DNA of 64,000 nucleotides from Tenacibaculum piscium (lineage in GTDB: Bacteria; Bacteroidota; Bacteroidia; Flavobacteriales; Flavobacteriaceae). Every line of letters starts with the position of its first letter. The first letter of the stretch is position 1. The notes beneath the pieces were generated by a model. It saw nothing but the letters and a program-made list of their open reading frames with translations. It had not been told where the DNA came from and made no database searches. This document shows, piece after piece, positions 1-7,552 of the stretch. The stretch spans positions 67,839 to 131,838 of the forward strand of contig NZ_JAJGWT010000001.1 of the NCBI RefSeq assembly GCF_021390715.1, in the 5' to 3' direction. The translations under genes and the position numbers were made by a program.

Positions 1-465
1 ACCAGCATATTCAAAAACATCTTTTATATAGTCGTTATATTTTTGATTTGCGATTAAAGGTAAACTGTAATCATATTTTTCTAAAATGTATAACGCAATA
101 CCACTTAATGGAATTTCTCTACTTTTTTTACCTGATCCTTTTTCTTCTTTAAGTAATAATGTTTTTCCATTTATGTTATTTTTAGAAACAAACTTTAGTT
201 CTCCAAACCTCATACCCGTAACACAAGAAAAAATAAAAACATCTTTTACTTTTTCTAATTTCTCAGAACTCATTTCTACTTTTAATAACGTTTCTAAATC
301 CTCTTTTCTAAGTGCTATTTGATTTGTAATTACTTTTGGTTTCTTTTTAAAATTTATAAAATCAGCTTTATAAGTATATCCATTTTTTAATGCCCAGAAA
401 AGAAACGTTTTAACTAAACCTACATTTCTTGAAAATGTATTATTAATGTGTCCTCTACCTACCAT
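1..465 (-). pseudogene. Tyrosine recombinase (phage-type integrase), N-terminally truncated, runs off the window
   Basis: The minus strand from 465 to base 1 is open for 155 codons and continues past the left edge. It reads as a core-binding segment (NTFSRNVGLVKTFLFW), then the start of the catalytic domain with the box TGMRFGEL, whose Arg is the first catalytic residue of tyrosine recombinases. A full integrase has about 100 more residues before this core-binding helix; here the frame reaches a stop near 506, inside a perfect hairpin (484-528), so the N-terminal arm domain is missing. ATG at 465 is the first Met; GTG at 483 is also in frame. No promoter box is visible. Most likely a decayed integrase of a lost element. 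Family call is firm; that it is broken is inferred. Confidence 0.72.
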
Positions 466-483
466 ACAAACAGGCGTCTCCAC

Positions 484-528
484 AAATAACAAACCCTGTA
501 AATTTTATATTTACAGGGTTTGTTATTT
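484..528. terminator. Perfect 19-bp inverted repeat
   Basis: Left arm AAATAACAAACCCTGTAAA (484-502), 7-base loop, exact right arm (510-528) followed by TTTA. It has the form of an intrinsic terminator in the plus direction. It overlaps the 5' end of the truncated integrase frame, so it may mark the rearrangement that removed the integrase N-terminus. Confidence 0.6.
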
Positions 529-689
529 TATACTGACAATTTTACTGATTTACTAACTTTTTATTTTTTAAAACTTTTACTTCCAAGAGAGAGATAATAT
601 CTCAGTCCATAAAAACATATTCAAAAACCAAAAGATTCAGAGCAAAAATAAATTTTAACTAAACCTTCCTAATCTAAAAAAGTAATATT

Positions 690-1088
690 TCATTTTTTTG
701 TTTTTAATTGTTTTTGTAAATCTATAAATTCTTTCATATTAAAATTAAATACTTTTACACCTCTAAAAACTTTGAACTTATGTGTATGTTTTTTTTTCAC
801 TATTGAGTCTTTTAATTTTATTTTTTGAAAAAAATAATTATAAACATATACTCTTTTTCCATTATTAAGTGTTAATACAGGACTATTATTATTTAATTCA
901 TCTACACTTTTTTTAACAACAATTCCATTAAATTCCATATTATTACTATAAACTAAAGCTTTTTGATGGAGTTCATTAATTATTTTATTAGGATAATTTT
1001 CTTTATAAAGAAACCCTCCTATAATACAAAAAAAAACTACTCCTAAAAGAATCTCTAAATAAAAATCATATTTTTTTTCTGAAATCAT
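690..1088 (-). CDS. Small membrane-anchored protein, paralogue of the upstream neighbour
   Basis: 132 residues. A hydrophobic helix at about residues 12-25 (LLGVVFFCIIGGFLY) suggests a single N-terminal membrane anchor with the rest outside or periplasmic. The soluble part shares with the next gene the pattern GIVVKKSxDxxNxN...L.L.N..R, then KIKxxDSIVKKK and a KVF...FN tail, so the two genes are a tandem duplication. Only 3 bases separate it from the upstream copy, which suggests one transcript. No recognised domain; function unknown. Many homologous Flavobacteriaceae loci carry such small proteins in accessory regions, but I cannot name a family. Confidence 0.6.
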   Translation of the reverse strand: MISEKKYDFYLEILLGVVFFCIIGGFLYKENYPNKIINELHQKALVYSNNMEFNGIVVKKSVDELNNNSPVLTLNNGKRVYVYNYFFQKIKLKDSIVKKKHTHKFKVFRGVKVFNFNMKEFIDLQKQLKTKK

Positions 1089-1091
1089 ATT

Positions 1092-1475
1092 TTAAAAATT
1101 AAACGCTTTATAGGTATCTACTTCAGGAGGAATAACAACGTTAAATTCATATATATGTTTATTACTAAATACCTTAACTGATAAAGATCCTTTCTTTTTT
1201 ACAATAGAATCATTTACTTTTATTTTCTCGTAAAACTCTTCTCTCATATTAATTTTTCTTTTATTTTTAAGTATTAATATAGCTGCATTATGATTTATTT
1301 TATCTCTACTTTTTTTAATAACAACCCCTTCATAAAAGTTATTTTCATACATACGCAAATAATCTTCATAATTTTCTTTAGTATTATCCTTTAATAAAGA
1401 ATATGCTACAACAATTACGAAAATTAACATTGCTTTTTTTAAAAGTATATTTAACATTGTCTCTGAAAACTCCAT
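1092..1475 (-). CDS. Small membrane-anchored protein, first of a tandem paralogous pair
   Basis: 127 residues with a hydrophobic N-terminal segment at about 10-23 (LLKKAMLIFVIVVAYSLL), then a soluble region: GVVIKKSRDKINHNAAILIL, an acidic/basic linker, KIKVNDSIVKKK and a final beta-like segment. It aligns along most of its length with the downstream gene at 690-1088. It begins 6 bases after the stop of the HNH-like stub (1482-1625), so all three may be co-transcribed. Function unknown. Base composition is even lower in G+C than the rest of the window, consistent with accessory DNA. Confidence 0.6.
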   Translation of the reverse strand: MEFSETMLNILLKKAMLIFVIVVAYSLLKDNTKENYEDYLRMYENNFYEGVVIKKSRDKINHNAAILILKNKRKINMREEFYEKIKVNDSIVKKKGSLSVKVFSNKHIYEFNVVIPPEVDTYKAFNF

Positions 1476-1481
1476 AGTTTA

Positions 1482-1625
1482 TTAATTAATTTTAAATATA
1501 ATCTCATTATAAGAAATATTTTCTTTATCCTCTAAAAAAGATATTTCTATAATAGATAACCACCAGTAATATTTATAACTACTAGTAGTATTTTTGAAAA
1601 TAGTATTAATAGGGATTAAATTCAT
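1482..1625 (-). pseudogene. 47-residue stub resembling the N-terminus of an HNH endonuclease-domain protein
   Basis: An ATG-started frame of 47 codons ending in TAA, containing TTSSYKYYWWLSIIEI. That motif resembles the N-terminus (SYKYxWFLxIL...) of a family of about 300-residue HNH nuclease-domain proteins found in accessory regions. The HNH part is absent; the frame stops and the paralogous membrane gene begins 6 bases later. Likely a truncated remnant, though a short intact gene is possible. The family link rests on one short motif recalled from memory. Confidence 0.35.
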
Positions 1626-1939
1626 TGTTTTTTAAATTTGAAAAAAATACTCAATTGTATTGGCAAGCTACAAAATGATTTTCAGAAATATTAAAAAATT
1701 TTTGATACTATTATCCAGCTCTTTTCATCATTAAAAAGCAGTTAAATTGATTAAATAATATCTTTAATATAGCAACAGTAAATTATTTAAAGCGTAGTAA
1801 TCCGTAAAATAAACCTAAATTAAACAATTACTAATCAATATTTTAGATATAAAAAGTAGTTCAAAAAAAAGATAGCATTATTTTTATCAAAAAAAATAAA
1901 AAAAAGTTTACATTTACCACATCTTATTAGATAGGTTCA
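1626..1939. other. Intergenic, no gene seen
   Basis: 314 bases, extremely A+T-rich, with stops in all frames. It presumably holds the promoter of the polyamine operon near 1910-1925: TAcaTTTA, one base off the TAnnTTTG box, lies about 20 bases before the 55-codon leader ORF. Nothing else is recognised. Confidence 0.5.
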
Positions 1940-2107
1940 ATGCAACGTTTTACTTATTTCGAAAATAACTTTTGTTGGGAGATAAAAGGTTATTTTGTGT
2001 TTTGGAAACACAACGGAAAAATTAAGGTTTCTTCCTCTTCGTACAATTATTCATTACCACTGAATTTTCATAATCAGTCTGGTGATTGTCTTGCGTTAAG
2101 ACTCTAA
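1940..2107 (+). CDS. Putative 55-codon leader ORF of the polyamine operon
   Basis: ATG at 1940, TAA at 2105-2107. The peptide starts MQRFTYFENNFCWEIKGYF and ends SGDCLALRL. It lies 155 bases before speA, and a terminator-like hairpin (2130-2169) begins 22 bases after its stop, which is the layout of a translated leader that controls attenuation. Within the ORF, an 8-bp hairpin (TTGTGTTT-tgg-AAACACAA) and an AGTCT/AGACT pair could also be RNA structure, so the open frame may instead be a by-product of a structured RNA. It has no known domain. It could sense translation of its C-terminal Arg or Leu codons, or polyamine-dependent stalling; this is inference. Confidence 0.42.
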   Translation: MQRFTYFENNFCWEIKGYFVFWKHNGKIKVSSSSYNYSLPLNFHNQSGDCLALRL

Positions 2108-2129
2108 CTATTCATTTTCTTTTTGGTCT

Positions 2130-2169
2130 AACAAATTCGCTATAAGATAGCCGTATTATTTGTTTTTTA
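2130..2169 (+). terminator. Terminator-like composite hairpin in the speA leader
   Basis: AACAAAT (2130-2136) pairs with ATTTGTT (2158-2164), enclosing GCTAT/ATAGC (2139-2143 with 2147-2151). The right arm runs into a T tract. It sits between the leader ORF and speA on the same strand, so it would end transcription before the operon unless disrupted. Confidence 0.45.
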
Positions 2170-2193
2170 AAATTTTATTAATTTGAAAAAGTT

Positions 2194-2249
2194 ACAGCAT
2201 TTTGTTGTTACTATTTTTTGAACAAATCCTGCTGTGCTTAAAACACAGC
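2194..2249 (+). promoter_or_regulatory. Mutually exclusive hairpins before the speA start
   Basis: Structure A pairs ACAGCA (2194-2199) and TTTGTT (2201-2206) with AACAAA (2221-2226) and TGCTGT (2230-2235). Structure B pairs GCTGTG (2231-2236) with CACAGC (2244-2249). They share bases 2231-2235, so only one can form. Structure B ends 13 bases before the speA ATG. This looks like an expression switch; the ligand is unknown. Confidence 0.45.
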
Positions 2250-2262
2250 CAAACCAAAGATA

Positions 2263-3660
2263 ATGAATACCAGATATAAAGATTTAATCGAACAAACTTT
2301 TGATTTTCCGCAAGAAGAATTTCATACTAAAAATGATAACTTATTTTTTCATAATATTGATATGATGGCTTTAGTAAAGCAATATGGTTCGCCATTAAAA
2401 TTTACTTATTTGCCAAAAATATCAGAAAATATACATAAAGCAAAAAATTGGTTTCATAAAGCAATGGAAAAACACCAATATAAAGGAACTTATAATTACA
2501 GTTATTGTACTAAAAGTTCGCACTTTAAATATGTATTGGAAGAAGCTCTTAAAAATGATATCCATATAGAAACCTCATCGGCTTTTGATATCGATATTGT
2601 TAAAAACTTAAAGAAAGAAGGCAAGTTAAGCAACGATGCTTTTGTGTTATGTAACGGTTTTAAAAGAGATCAATATGTTACAAATATTGCGAATTTAATT
2701 GATTCAGGACACAAAAACTGTGTGCCTATTATTGATAATTATGAAGAACTAAGTTTACTTTTAAAAGAAACTAAAAGCAACTTTAAAGTAGGAATTCGTA
2801 TTGCTTCGGAAGAAGAACCAAAATTCGAATTTTACACCAGTCGTTTAGGAATTGGTTATAAAAATATTGTATCGTTTTATCAACGTGAAATTGCCAAAAA
2901 TCCACAGGTAGAATTAAAAATGCTACATTTTTTCATCAATACAGGTATAAAAGATAACGCCTATTATTGGAATGAATTATTAAAATGTTTAAACGTTTAT
3001 ACTGCTTTAAAAAAAGTATGTCCAACTTTAGATAGTTTAAATATCGGTGGTGGTTTTCCTATTAAAAATTCATTAGCATTTGAGTATGATTATGAATATA
3101 TGGTTGATGAAATCATAAATCAGATAAATCTTACCTGTAAAGAAGCTGGAGTAGATGTTCCTAATATTTTTACCGAATTCGGAAGCTTTACCGTAGGAGA
3201 AGCTGGAGGTGCTGTCTATGAAATATTGTATCAGAAAAAACAAAACGACCGTGAAAAATGGAACATGATTAATTCCTCTTTTATTACCACTTTACCTGAT
3301 GCTTGGGCGATTAACAAACGTTTTATTATGCTTCCTTTAAACAAATGGAATCATAGATATGAGCGTGTTTTATTAGGTGGTTTAACTTGTGATAGTGATG
3401 ATTATTACAATTCTGAACAACATGTAAACGGTATTTATCTGCCTGCTTACGAAAAAGAAAATCCATTATATATCGGATTTTTTAACACAGGTGCTTATCA
3501 AGAAACTATTGGTGGTTTTGGCGGATTACAACATTGCTTAATTCCACATCCAAAACACGTGTTAATTTCAAAAGATATCAACGGAAATATAACAACTAAA
3601 TTATTTAAAGAACAACAAAAAAGTGAAGCATTACTTGCTATTTTAGGATATGAAAAATAA
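2263..3660 (+). CDS. speA: Biosynthetic arginine decarboxylase (PLP, fold III)
   Basis: 465 residues, the usual Bacteroidota length for this alanine-racemase-fold decarboxylase. Converts arginine to agmatine plus CO2 in the cytoplasm. Visible features: YSYCTKSSHF with Lys84 as the likely pyridoxal-phosphate Schiff-base lysine; HFFINTG and LNIGGGFPI (phosphate-binding glycine loop, near residue 260); and GGLTCDSDD near 376, the CDSxD loop that supplies the active-site Cys across the dimer interface. First gene of the polyamine operon: its last 11 bases overlap the agmatinase start (GGATATGAAAAATAA). Related fold-III enzymes act on diaminopimelate or ornithine; the agmatinase next door favours arginine. 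The leader upstream suggests regulated expression. Confidence 0.88.
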   Translation: MNTRYKDLIEQTFDFPQEEFHTKNDNLFFHNIDMMALVKQYGSPLKFTYLPKISENIHKAKNWFHKAMEKHQYKGTYNYSYCTKSSHFKYVLEEALKNDIHIETSSAFDIDIVKNLKKEGKLSNDAFVLCNGFKRDQYVTNIANLIDSGHKNCVPIIDNYEELSLLLKETKSNFKVGIRIASEEEPKFEFYTSRLGIGYKNIVSFYQREIAKNPQVELKMLHFFINTGIKDNAYYWNELLKCLNVYTALKKVCPTLDSLNIGGGFPIKNSLAFEYDYEYMVDEIINQINLTCKEAGVDVPNIFTEFGSFTVGEAGGAVYEILYQKKQNDREKWNMINSSFITTLPDAWAINKRFIMLPLNKWNHRYERVLLGGLTCDSDDYYNSEQHVNGIYLPAYEKENPLYIGFFNTGAYQETIGGFGGLQHCLIPHPKHVLISKDINGNITTKLFKEQQKSEALLAILGYEK

Positions 3661-4597
3661 AACAACATACGCAGGGATTCCTGAAAACTACGCAAAATTA
3701 GAAACAGCAAACATCGTTTTAATTCCTGTGCCTTACGACGGTACAAGTACTTGGCAAAAAGGTGCCGATAAAGGACCAGAAGCATTTTTAAAAGCTTCTG
3801 AAAATATGGAATTATACGACATCGAAACTGATAGCGAAGTTTATAAAGAAGGAATTTATTTAGCCGATGCTGTACTTGAAAACGCATCACCAGAAAAAAT
3901 GGTAGAAGCGGTTCATCAAACAACTAAAAAGTACATCAATAAAAATAAATTTGTAACTCTTTTTGGCGGAGAACACTCAATTTCTATTGGAACAATTAGG
4001 GCTTTTAATGAATGTTACAACAACTTAACGGTATTACATATTGATGCACATGCTGATTTACGTAAAGAATATGAAGGCTCATCATGCAATCATGCTTGTG
4101 CTGTTTACGAGGCTAGTCAAAATACCAATTTAGTACAAGTAGGTATCAGAAGTATGGACGCTTCAGAAAAAACAGCTATGAACATGGATAAAACTTTTTT
4201 TGCTCATGATATGGCTGTCAATGAATATTGGATGGAAGATGTTATCGATCAATTAACAAACAACGTGTTTATTACTTTTGATTTAGATGCCATAGACCCA
4301 TCAATAATGCCAAGTACAGGAACACCTGAACCTGGAGGATTGTTTTATTATGAAACACTAGAATTCTTGAAAAAAGTATTTACAGAGAAAAATGTTGTTG
4401 GTTTTGATATTGTAGAATTATGCCCTAATACAATTGATAAATCATCAGATTTTTTAGCTGCTAAATTGTACTATAAAATGTTGAGTTATAAATTTTCTTC
4501 AAATGATATTGATGAAGACAACGAAAAAGACACCAATACACAACGTACTTTTAAGATTGCTAAATTTAAAAATCATGATGATAACGAAACTATCTAG
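3650..4597 (+). CDS. speB: Agmatinase (arginase/ureohydrolase family)
   Basis: 315 residues. Hydrolyses agmatine to putrescine and urea with a two-manganese centre. The metal-ligand boxes are all present: GGEHSISIG (about 103-111), HIDAHADLR (about 130-138) and FDLDAIDPSIMP (about 218-229), followed by the TGTPEPGG loop. The start codon lies inside the end of speA (11-base overlap), so translation is coupled. The C-terminus carries an acidic and Asn/Asp-rich extension (about 285-315) beyond the catalytic core. Arginase itself is the alternative, but the agmatine-producing neighbour makes agmatinase the better call. Confidence 0.85.
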   Translation: MKNKTTYAGIPENYAKLETANIVLIPVPYDGTSTWQKGADKGPEAFLKASENMELYDIETDSEVYKEGIYLADAVLENASPEKMVEAVHQTTKKYINKNKFVTLFGGEHSISIGTIRAFNECYNNLTVLHIDAHADLRKEYEGSSCNHACAVYEASQNTNLVQVGIRSMDASEKTAMNMDKTFFAHDMAVNEYWMEDVIDQLTNNVFITFDLDAIDPSIMPSTGTPEPGGLFYYETLEFLKKVFTEKNVVGFDIVELCPNTIDKSSDFLAAKLYYKMLSYKFSSNDIDEDNEKDTNTQRTFKIAKFKNHDDNETI

Positions 4598-4625
4598 CAC
4601 ATTAATAAGTTTTTAAACGTTACAA

Positions 4626-6161
4626 ATGATTCAAAATATAGAAAATATAGAACTTCAGTTTTTAACGCTTGATGATTACAAAGCTTTAAAAAAAGCAATG
4701 ATTGAAGCTTATTCAACCATGCCTGATTCTTACTGGAAAGAATCACAAATAAAACGATTGATTGATAAATTTCCTAAAGGACAAGTTGTTATCAAAATTA
4801 ATGGTGAATTAGCGGGTTGTGCCTTATCGATTGTAGTGGATTATGATAGTTTTGATGACAAACACACATATCAAGATATTACAGGAAAATACACCTTTGA
4901 TACTCATAAAGAAGACGGCGATGTTCTATACGGAATTGATGTTTTTATAAAAGCAGAATACCGAGGCTTACGCCTAGGGAGAAGACTATATGATTATAGA
5001 AAAGAACTTGCTGAAAAATTAAATTTAAGAGGAATTGCCTTTGGAGGAAGGATTCCTAATTATCATAAGTTTGCAGCAACCTTATCACCAAAAGAATACA
5101 TAACAAAAGTAAAACGAAAAGAAATTTATGATCCTGTTTTAAACTTTCAAATTTCAAATGATTTTCATCCAACAAAAATTTTAAATGGTTATTTAGAAGG
5201 TGATAATAATTCTGGAGAGTTTGCAGTACTATTAGAATGGGATAACATTTACTACAAGAAAATATCAAAAAAAGCAACGACTAAAAAAACAGTTGTTCGT
5301 TTAGGATTAATTCAGTGGCAAATGCGTTTGTATAAAAACTTAGAAGAATTAATGCAACAAGCAGAGTATTTTGTAGACGCCGTTTCGGCATACAGATCTG
5401 ATTTTGCATTGTTCCCAGAATTTTTTAATGCTCCCTTAATGGCTGATAATAATCACTTGCCTGAATCCGAAGCAATTAGAGAATTAGCAAAGTATACGCC
5501 TAAAATTGTTCAAAAATTTTCGGAGTTGGCAATTACATACAACATCAATATTATTACTGGAAGTATGCCAGAGATTAAAGGTGAATTATTGTACAATGTA
5601 GGTTATATATGTAAAAGAGATGGAACTACAGAACGTTATGAAAAACTACACGTAACTCCTGATGAAGCAAAAGTTTGGGGAATGCAAGGTGGAAATGAAC
5701 TTAAAACATTTGATACCGATTGTGGAAAAATAGGTGTTTTAATTTGTTATGATTCTGAATTTCCTGAATTAAGTAGATTATTAGCCGAAGAAGGTATGGA
5801 TATATTATTCATTCCTTTTTTAACAGATACACAAAACGGATATTCAAGAGTAAGACATTGCGCACAAGCAAGAGCGATTGAAAATGAATGTTATGTTGCC
5901 ATTGCAGGTAGTGTAGGAAATTTACCAAAAGTAAATAATATGGATATTCAGTATGCACAATCTATGGTATTTACACCTTGTGATTTTTCATTTCCTGCCA
6001 ATGGAATAAAAGCCGAAGCTACCACAAATACCGAAATGATTTTAATTGCTGATGTCGATTTAGATTTATTAAAAGATTTAAATAAATTTGGTAGTGTACG
6101 AAATTTAAAAGATAGAAGAACAGATATATTTGAGGTACGTAAACTTCAAAAAAACAACTAA
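4626..6161 (+). CDS. GNAT acetyltransferase fused to a carbon-nitrogen hydrolase (nitrilase family)
   Basis: 511 residues, two domains. Residues about 10-215 form a GNAT fold (FIKAEYRGLRLGRRLYDYRK is the acetyl-CoA pyrophosphate loop). Residues about 222-505 form a nitrilase-superfamily domain with the Glu-Lys-Cys triad in FPEFF, YEKLHVTPDE and LICYDSEFPE. It lies 28 bases after agmatinase and 4 bases before the homospermidine-synthase-like gene. Nitrilase relatives include N-carbamoylputrescine amidohydrolase, but no agmatine deiminase is seen here, so that step would be redundant. A role in amide formation and hydrolysis on polyamines or a polyamine conjugate is inferred from position. This fusion is known in sequence databases; its substrate is not known to me. 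Confidence 0.75.
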   Translation: MIQNIENIELQFLTLDDYKALKKAMIEAYSTMPDSYWKESQIKRLIDKFPKGQVVIKINGELAGCALSIVVDYDSFDDKHTYQDITGKYTFDTHKEDGDVLYGIDVFIKAEYRGLRLGRRLYDYRKELAEKLNLRGIAFGGRIPNYHKFAATLSPKEYITKVKRKEIYDPVLNFQISNDFHPTKILNGYLEGDNNSGEFAVLLEWDNIYYKKISKKATTKKTVVRLGLIQWQMRLYKNLEELMQQAEYFVDAVSAYRSDFALFPEFFNAPLMADNNHLPESEAIRELAKYTPKIVQKFSELAITYNINIITGSMPEIKGELLYNVGYICKRDGTTERYEKLHVTPDEAKVWGMQGGNELKTFDTDCGKIGVLICYDSEFPELSRLLAEEGMDILFIPFLTDTQNGYSRVRHCAQARAIENECYVAIAGSVGNLPKVNNMDIQYAQSMVFTPCDFSFPANGIKAEATTNTEMILIADVDLDLLKDLNKFGSVRNLKDRRTDIFEVRKLQKNN

Positions 6162-6165
6162 AAAA

Positions 6166-7134
6166 ATGCAAAAACCAATTACAAATTTTATAGAAAAATA
6201 TTTTTTACACTTTAACGCAGCATCTTTAGTCGATGCTGCCAAAGGGTATGAAACACAATTAGCTGAAGGATCTAAAATGTTAGTTTCATTAGCTGGAGCA
6301 ATGAGTACTGCCGAATTAGGTAAAATATTTGCAGAGATGATTCGCCAAGAAAAAGTACATATTATTTCGTGTACAGGTGCAAACCTAGAGGAAGATGTGA
6401 TGAATTTAGTTGCACATTCTCACTACAAACGCATTCCTAATTATCGTGATTTAACTCCACAAGATGAATGGGATTTATTGTTAAAAGGTTTAAACAGAGT
6501 TACAGACACGTGTATTCCTGAAGATGAGGCATTTAGGAGATTGCAAAAACACATTTTCAAAATTTGGAAAGATGCCGAAGATAATGATGAACGTTATTTT
6601 CCACATGAATACATGTATAAATTATTACTTTCAGGCGTATTAGAAGAGTATTATGAAATCGATTTAAAAGATTCATGGATGTATGCTGCTGCCGAAAAAA
6701 ACTTACCAATTGTTGTTCCTGGATGGGAAGATTCTACGATGGGAAATATTTTTGCTTCTTACGTGATGAAGGGCGAATTAAAGGCTAGTACGATGAAATC
6801 AGGTATCGAATACATGACTTTTTTAGCTGATTGGTATACTGATAATTCTGATAATGGTATCGGATTTTTTCAAATAGGTGGTGGTATTGCTGGTGATTTT
6901 CCTATTTGTGTAGTGCCAATGTTATATCAAGATATGGAAAGAGAAGACACGCCTTTTTGGAGTTATTTCTGTCAAATTTCAGATTCAACAACAAGTTACG
7001 GTTCATACTCTGGAGCGGTACCAAATGAAAAAATAACTTGGGGAAAATTAGATGTTGACACGCCAAAGTTTATTATTGAAAGTGATGCGACTATTGTTGC
7101 GCCATTAATTTTCGCGTATCTTTTAGAGATGTAA
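6166..7134 (+). CDS. Deoxyhypusine-synthase-like protein, probable homospermidine synthase
   Basis: 322 residues from the ATG at 6166; an upstream in-frame TTG at 6130 lies inside the previous gene and is unlikely. The fold family transfers an aminobutyl group with NAD through a covalent enzyme-lysine imine. The end of the protein has ITWGKLDVD, matching the catalytic SWGKI lysine box, and DSTTSYGSYSGAVPNEK, the NAD/amine-site loop. Bacteria lack the eIF5A substrate of true deoxyhypusine synthase, so the acceptor is probably putrescine, giving sym-homospermidine, known as the main polyamine of many Flavobacteriaceae. Last biosynthetic step of the operon begun by speA. Confidence 0.78.
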   Translation: MQKPITNFIEKYFLHFNAASLVDAAKGYETQLAEGSKMLVSLAGAMSTAELGKIFAEMIRQEKVHIISCTGANLEEDVMNLVAHSHYKRIPNYRDLTPQDEWDLLLKGLNRVTDTCIPEDEAFRRLQKHIFKIWKDAEDNDERYFPHEYMYKLLLSGVLEEYYEIDLKDSWMYAAAEKNLPIVVPGWEDSTMGNIFASYVMKGELKASTMKSGIEYMTFLADWYTDNSDNGIGFFQIGGGIAGDFPICVVPMLYQDMEREDTPFWSYFCQISDSTTSYGSYSGAVPNEKITWGKLDVDTPKFIIESDATIVAPLIFAYLLEM

Positions 7135-7136
7135 AT

Positions 7137-7379
7137 ATGAAACGAGTAATTGTAGAATATAAAAAACTAACAACTGATATTTTAGATTTATTAATTGAAA
7201 AATATCCTGACGGTTATGATTATACGGATATTATTTCCTTTAAAAATAGCAAAGGAGAAACTATAAAAGCGGTAGAAGTTAAAACTGATGATACACTATA
7301 TCTTGTAAAAATCAGTGCAATGTTAGAACAAACTATGGAAGATTATTTAGAAGATGAAGATTCTTTTGAAGAACTATAA
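7137..7379 (+). CDS. Small acidic conserved protein, end of the polyamine operon
   Basis: 80 residues beginning 2 bases after the homospermidine synthase stop, so translated from the same mRNA. Acidic, with the tail MEDYLEDEDSFEEL and a predicted alternating beta pattern in the middle (IKAVEVKTDDTLYLVKIS). No signal peptide, membrane segment or Cys motif. I do not recognise a family. Position suggests an accessory of the polyamine enzymes, but it may simply be a conserved rider gene. A strong terminator follows at 7493. Confidence 0.6.
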   Translation: MKRVIVEYKKLTTDILDLLIEKYPDGYDYTDIISFKNSKGETIKAVEVKTDDTLYLVKISAMLEQTMEDYLEDEDSFEEL

Positions 7380-7422
7380 TCCGATAAATAAAAATTATTA
7401 GTGCTAGTTTTTTTTCAAAACG

Positions 7423-7461
7423 GTATCGAGAACTTTGCGGAGAAACTCAAATTCTCGATAC
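7423..7461. repeat. Short copy of the GTATCGAGAA inverted repeat
   Basis: GTATCGAGAA (7423-7432) is inverted as TTCTCGATAC (7452-7461). The same module occurs inside the larger elements at 13832-13982 and 22331-22622, so this is a fragment of that dispersed repeat family. Confidence 0.55.
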
Positions 7462-7492
7462 TAATTTTAAGTATTGTATCATTATTTTCCAA

Positions 7493-7525
7493 AAAAACAC
7501 GTAATCAAGTTGATTACGTGTTTTT
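7493..7525. terminator. Bidirectional terminator between the polyamine operon and prfA
   Basis: AAAAACACGTAATC (7493-7506), 5-base loop, exact 14-base complement ending in a T run (7512-7525). It serves the operon on the plus strand and prfA on the minus strand. Confidence 0.85.
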
Positions 7526-7552
7526 TTATATATAATAGTAAGTACTATTTTA

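Noticed and set aside
4626-6161. N-carbamoylputrescine amidohydrolase as the sole function of the nitrilase domain
   Set aside because: No agmatine deiminase is present and agmatinase already makes putrescine directly; the fused GNAT domain also argues for another substrate.
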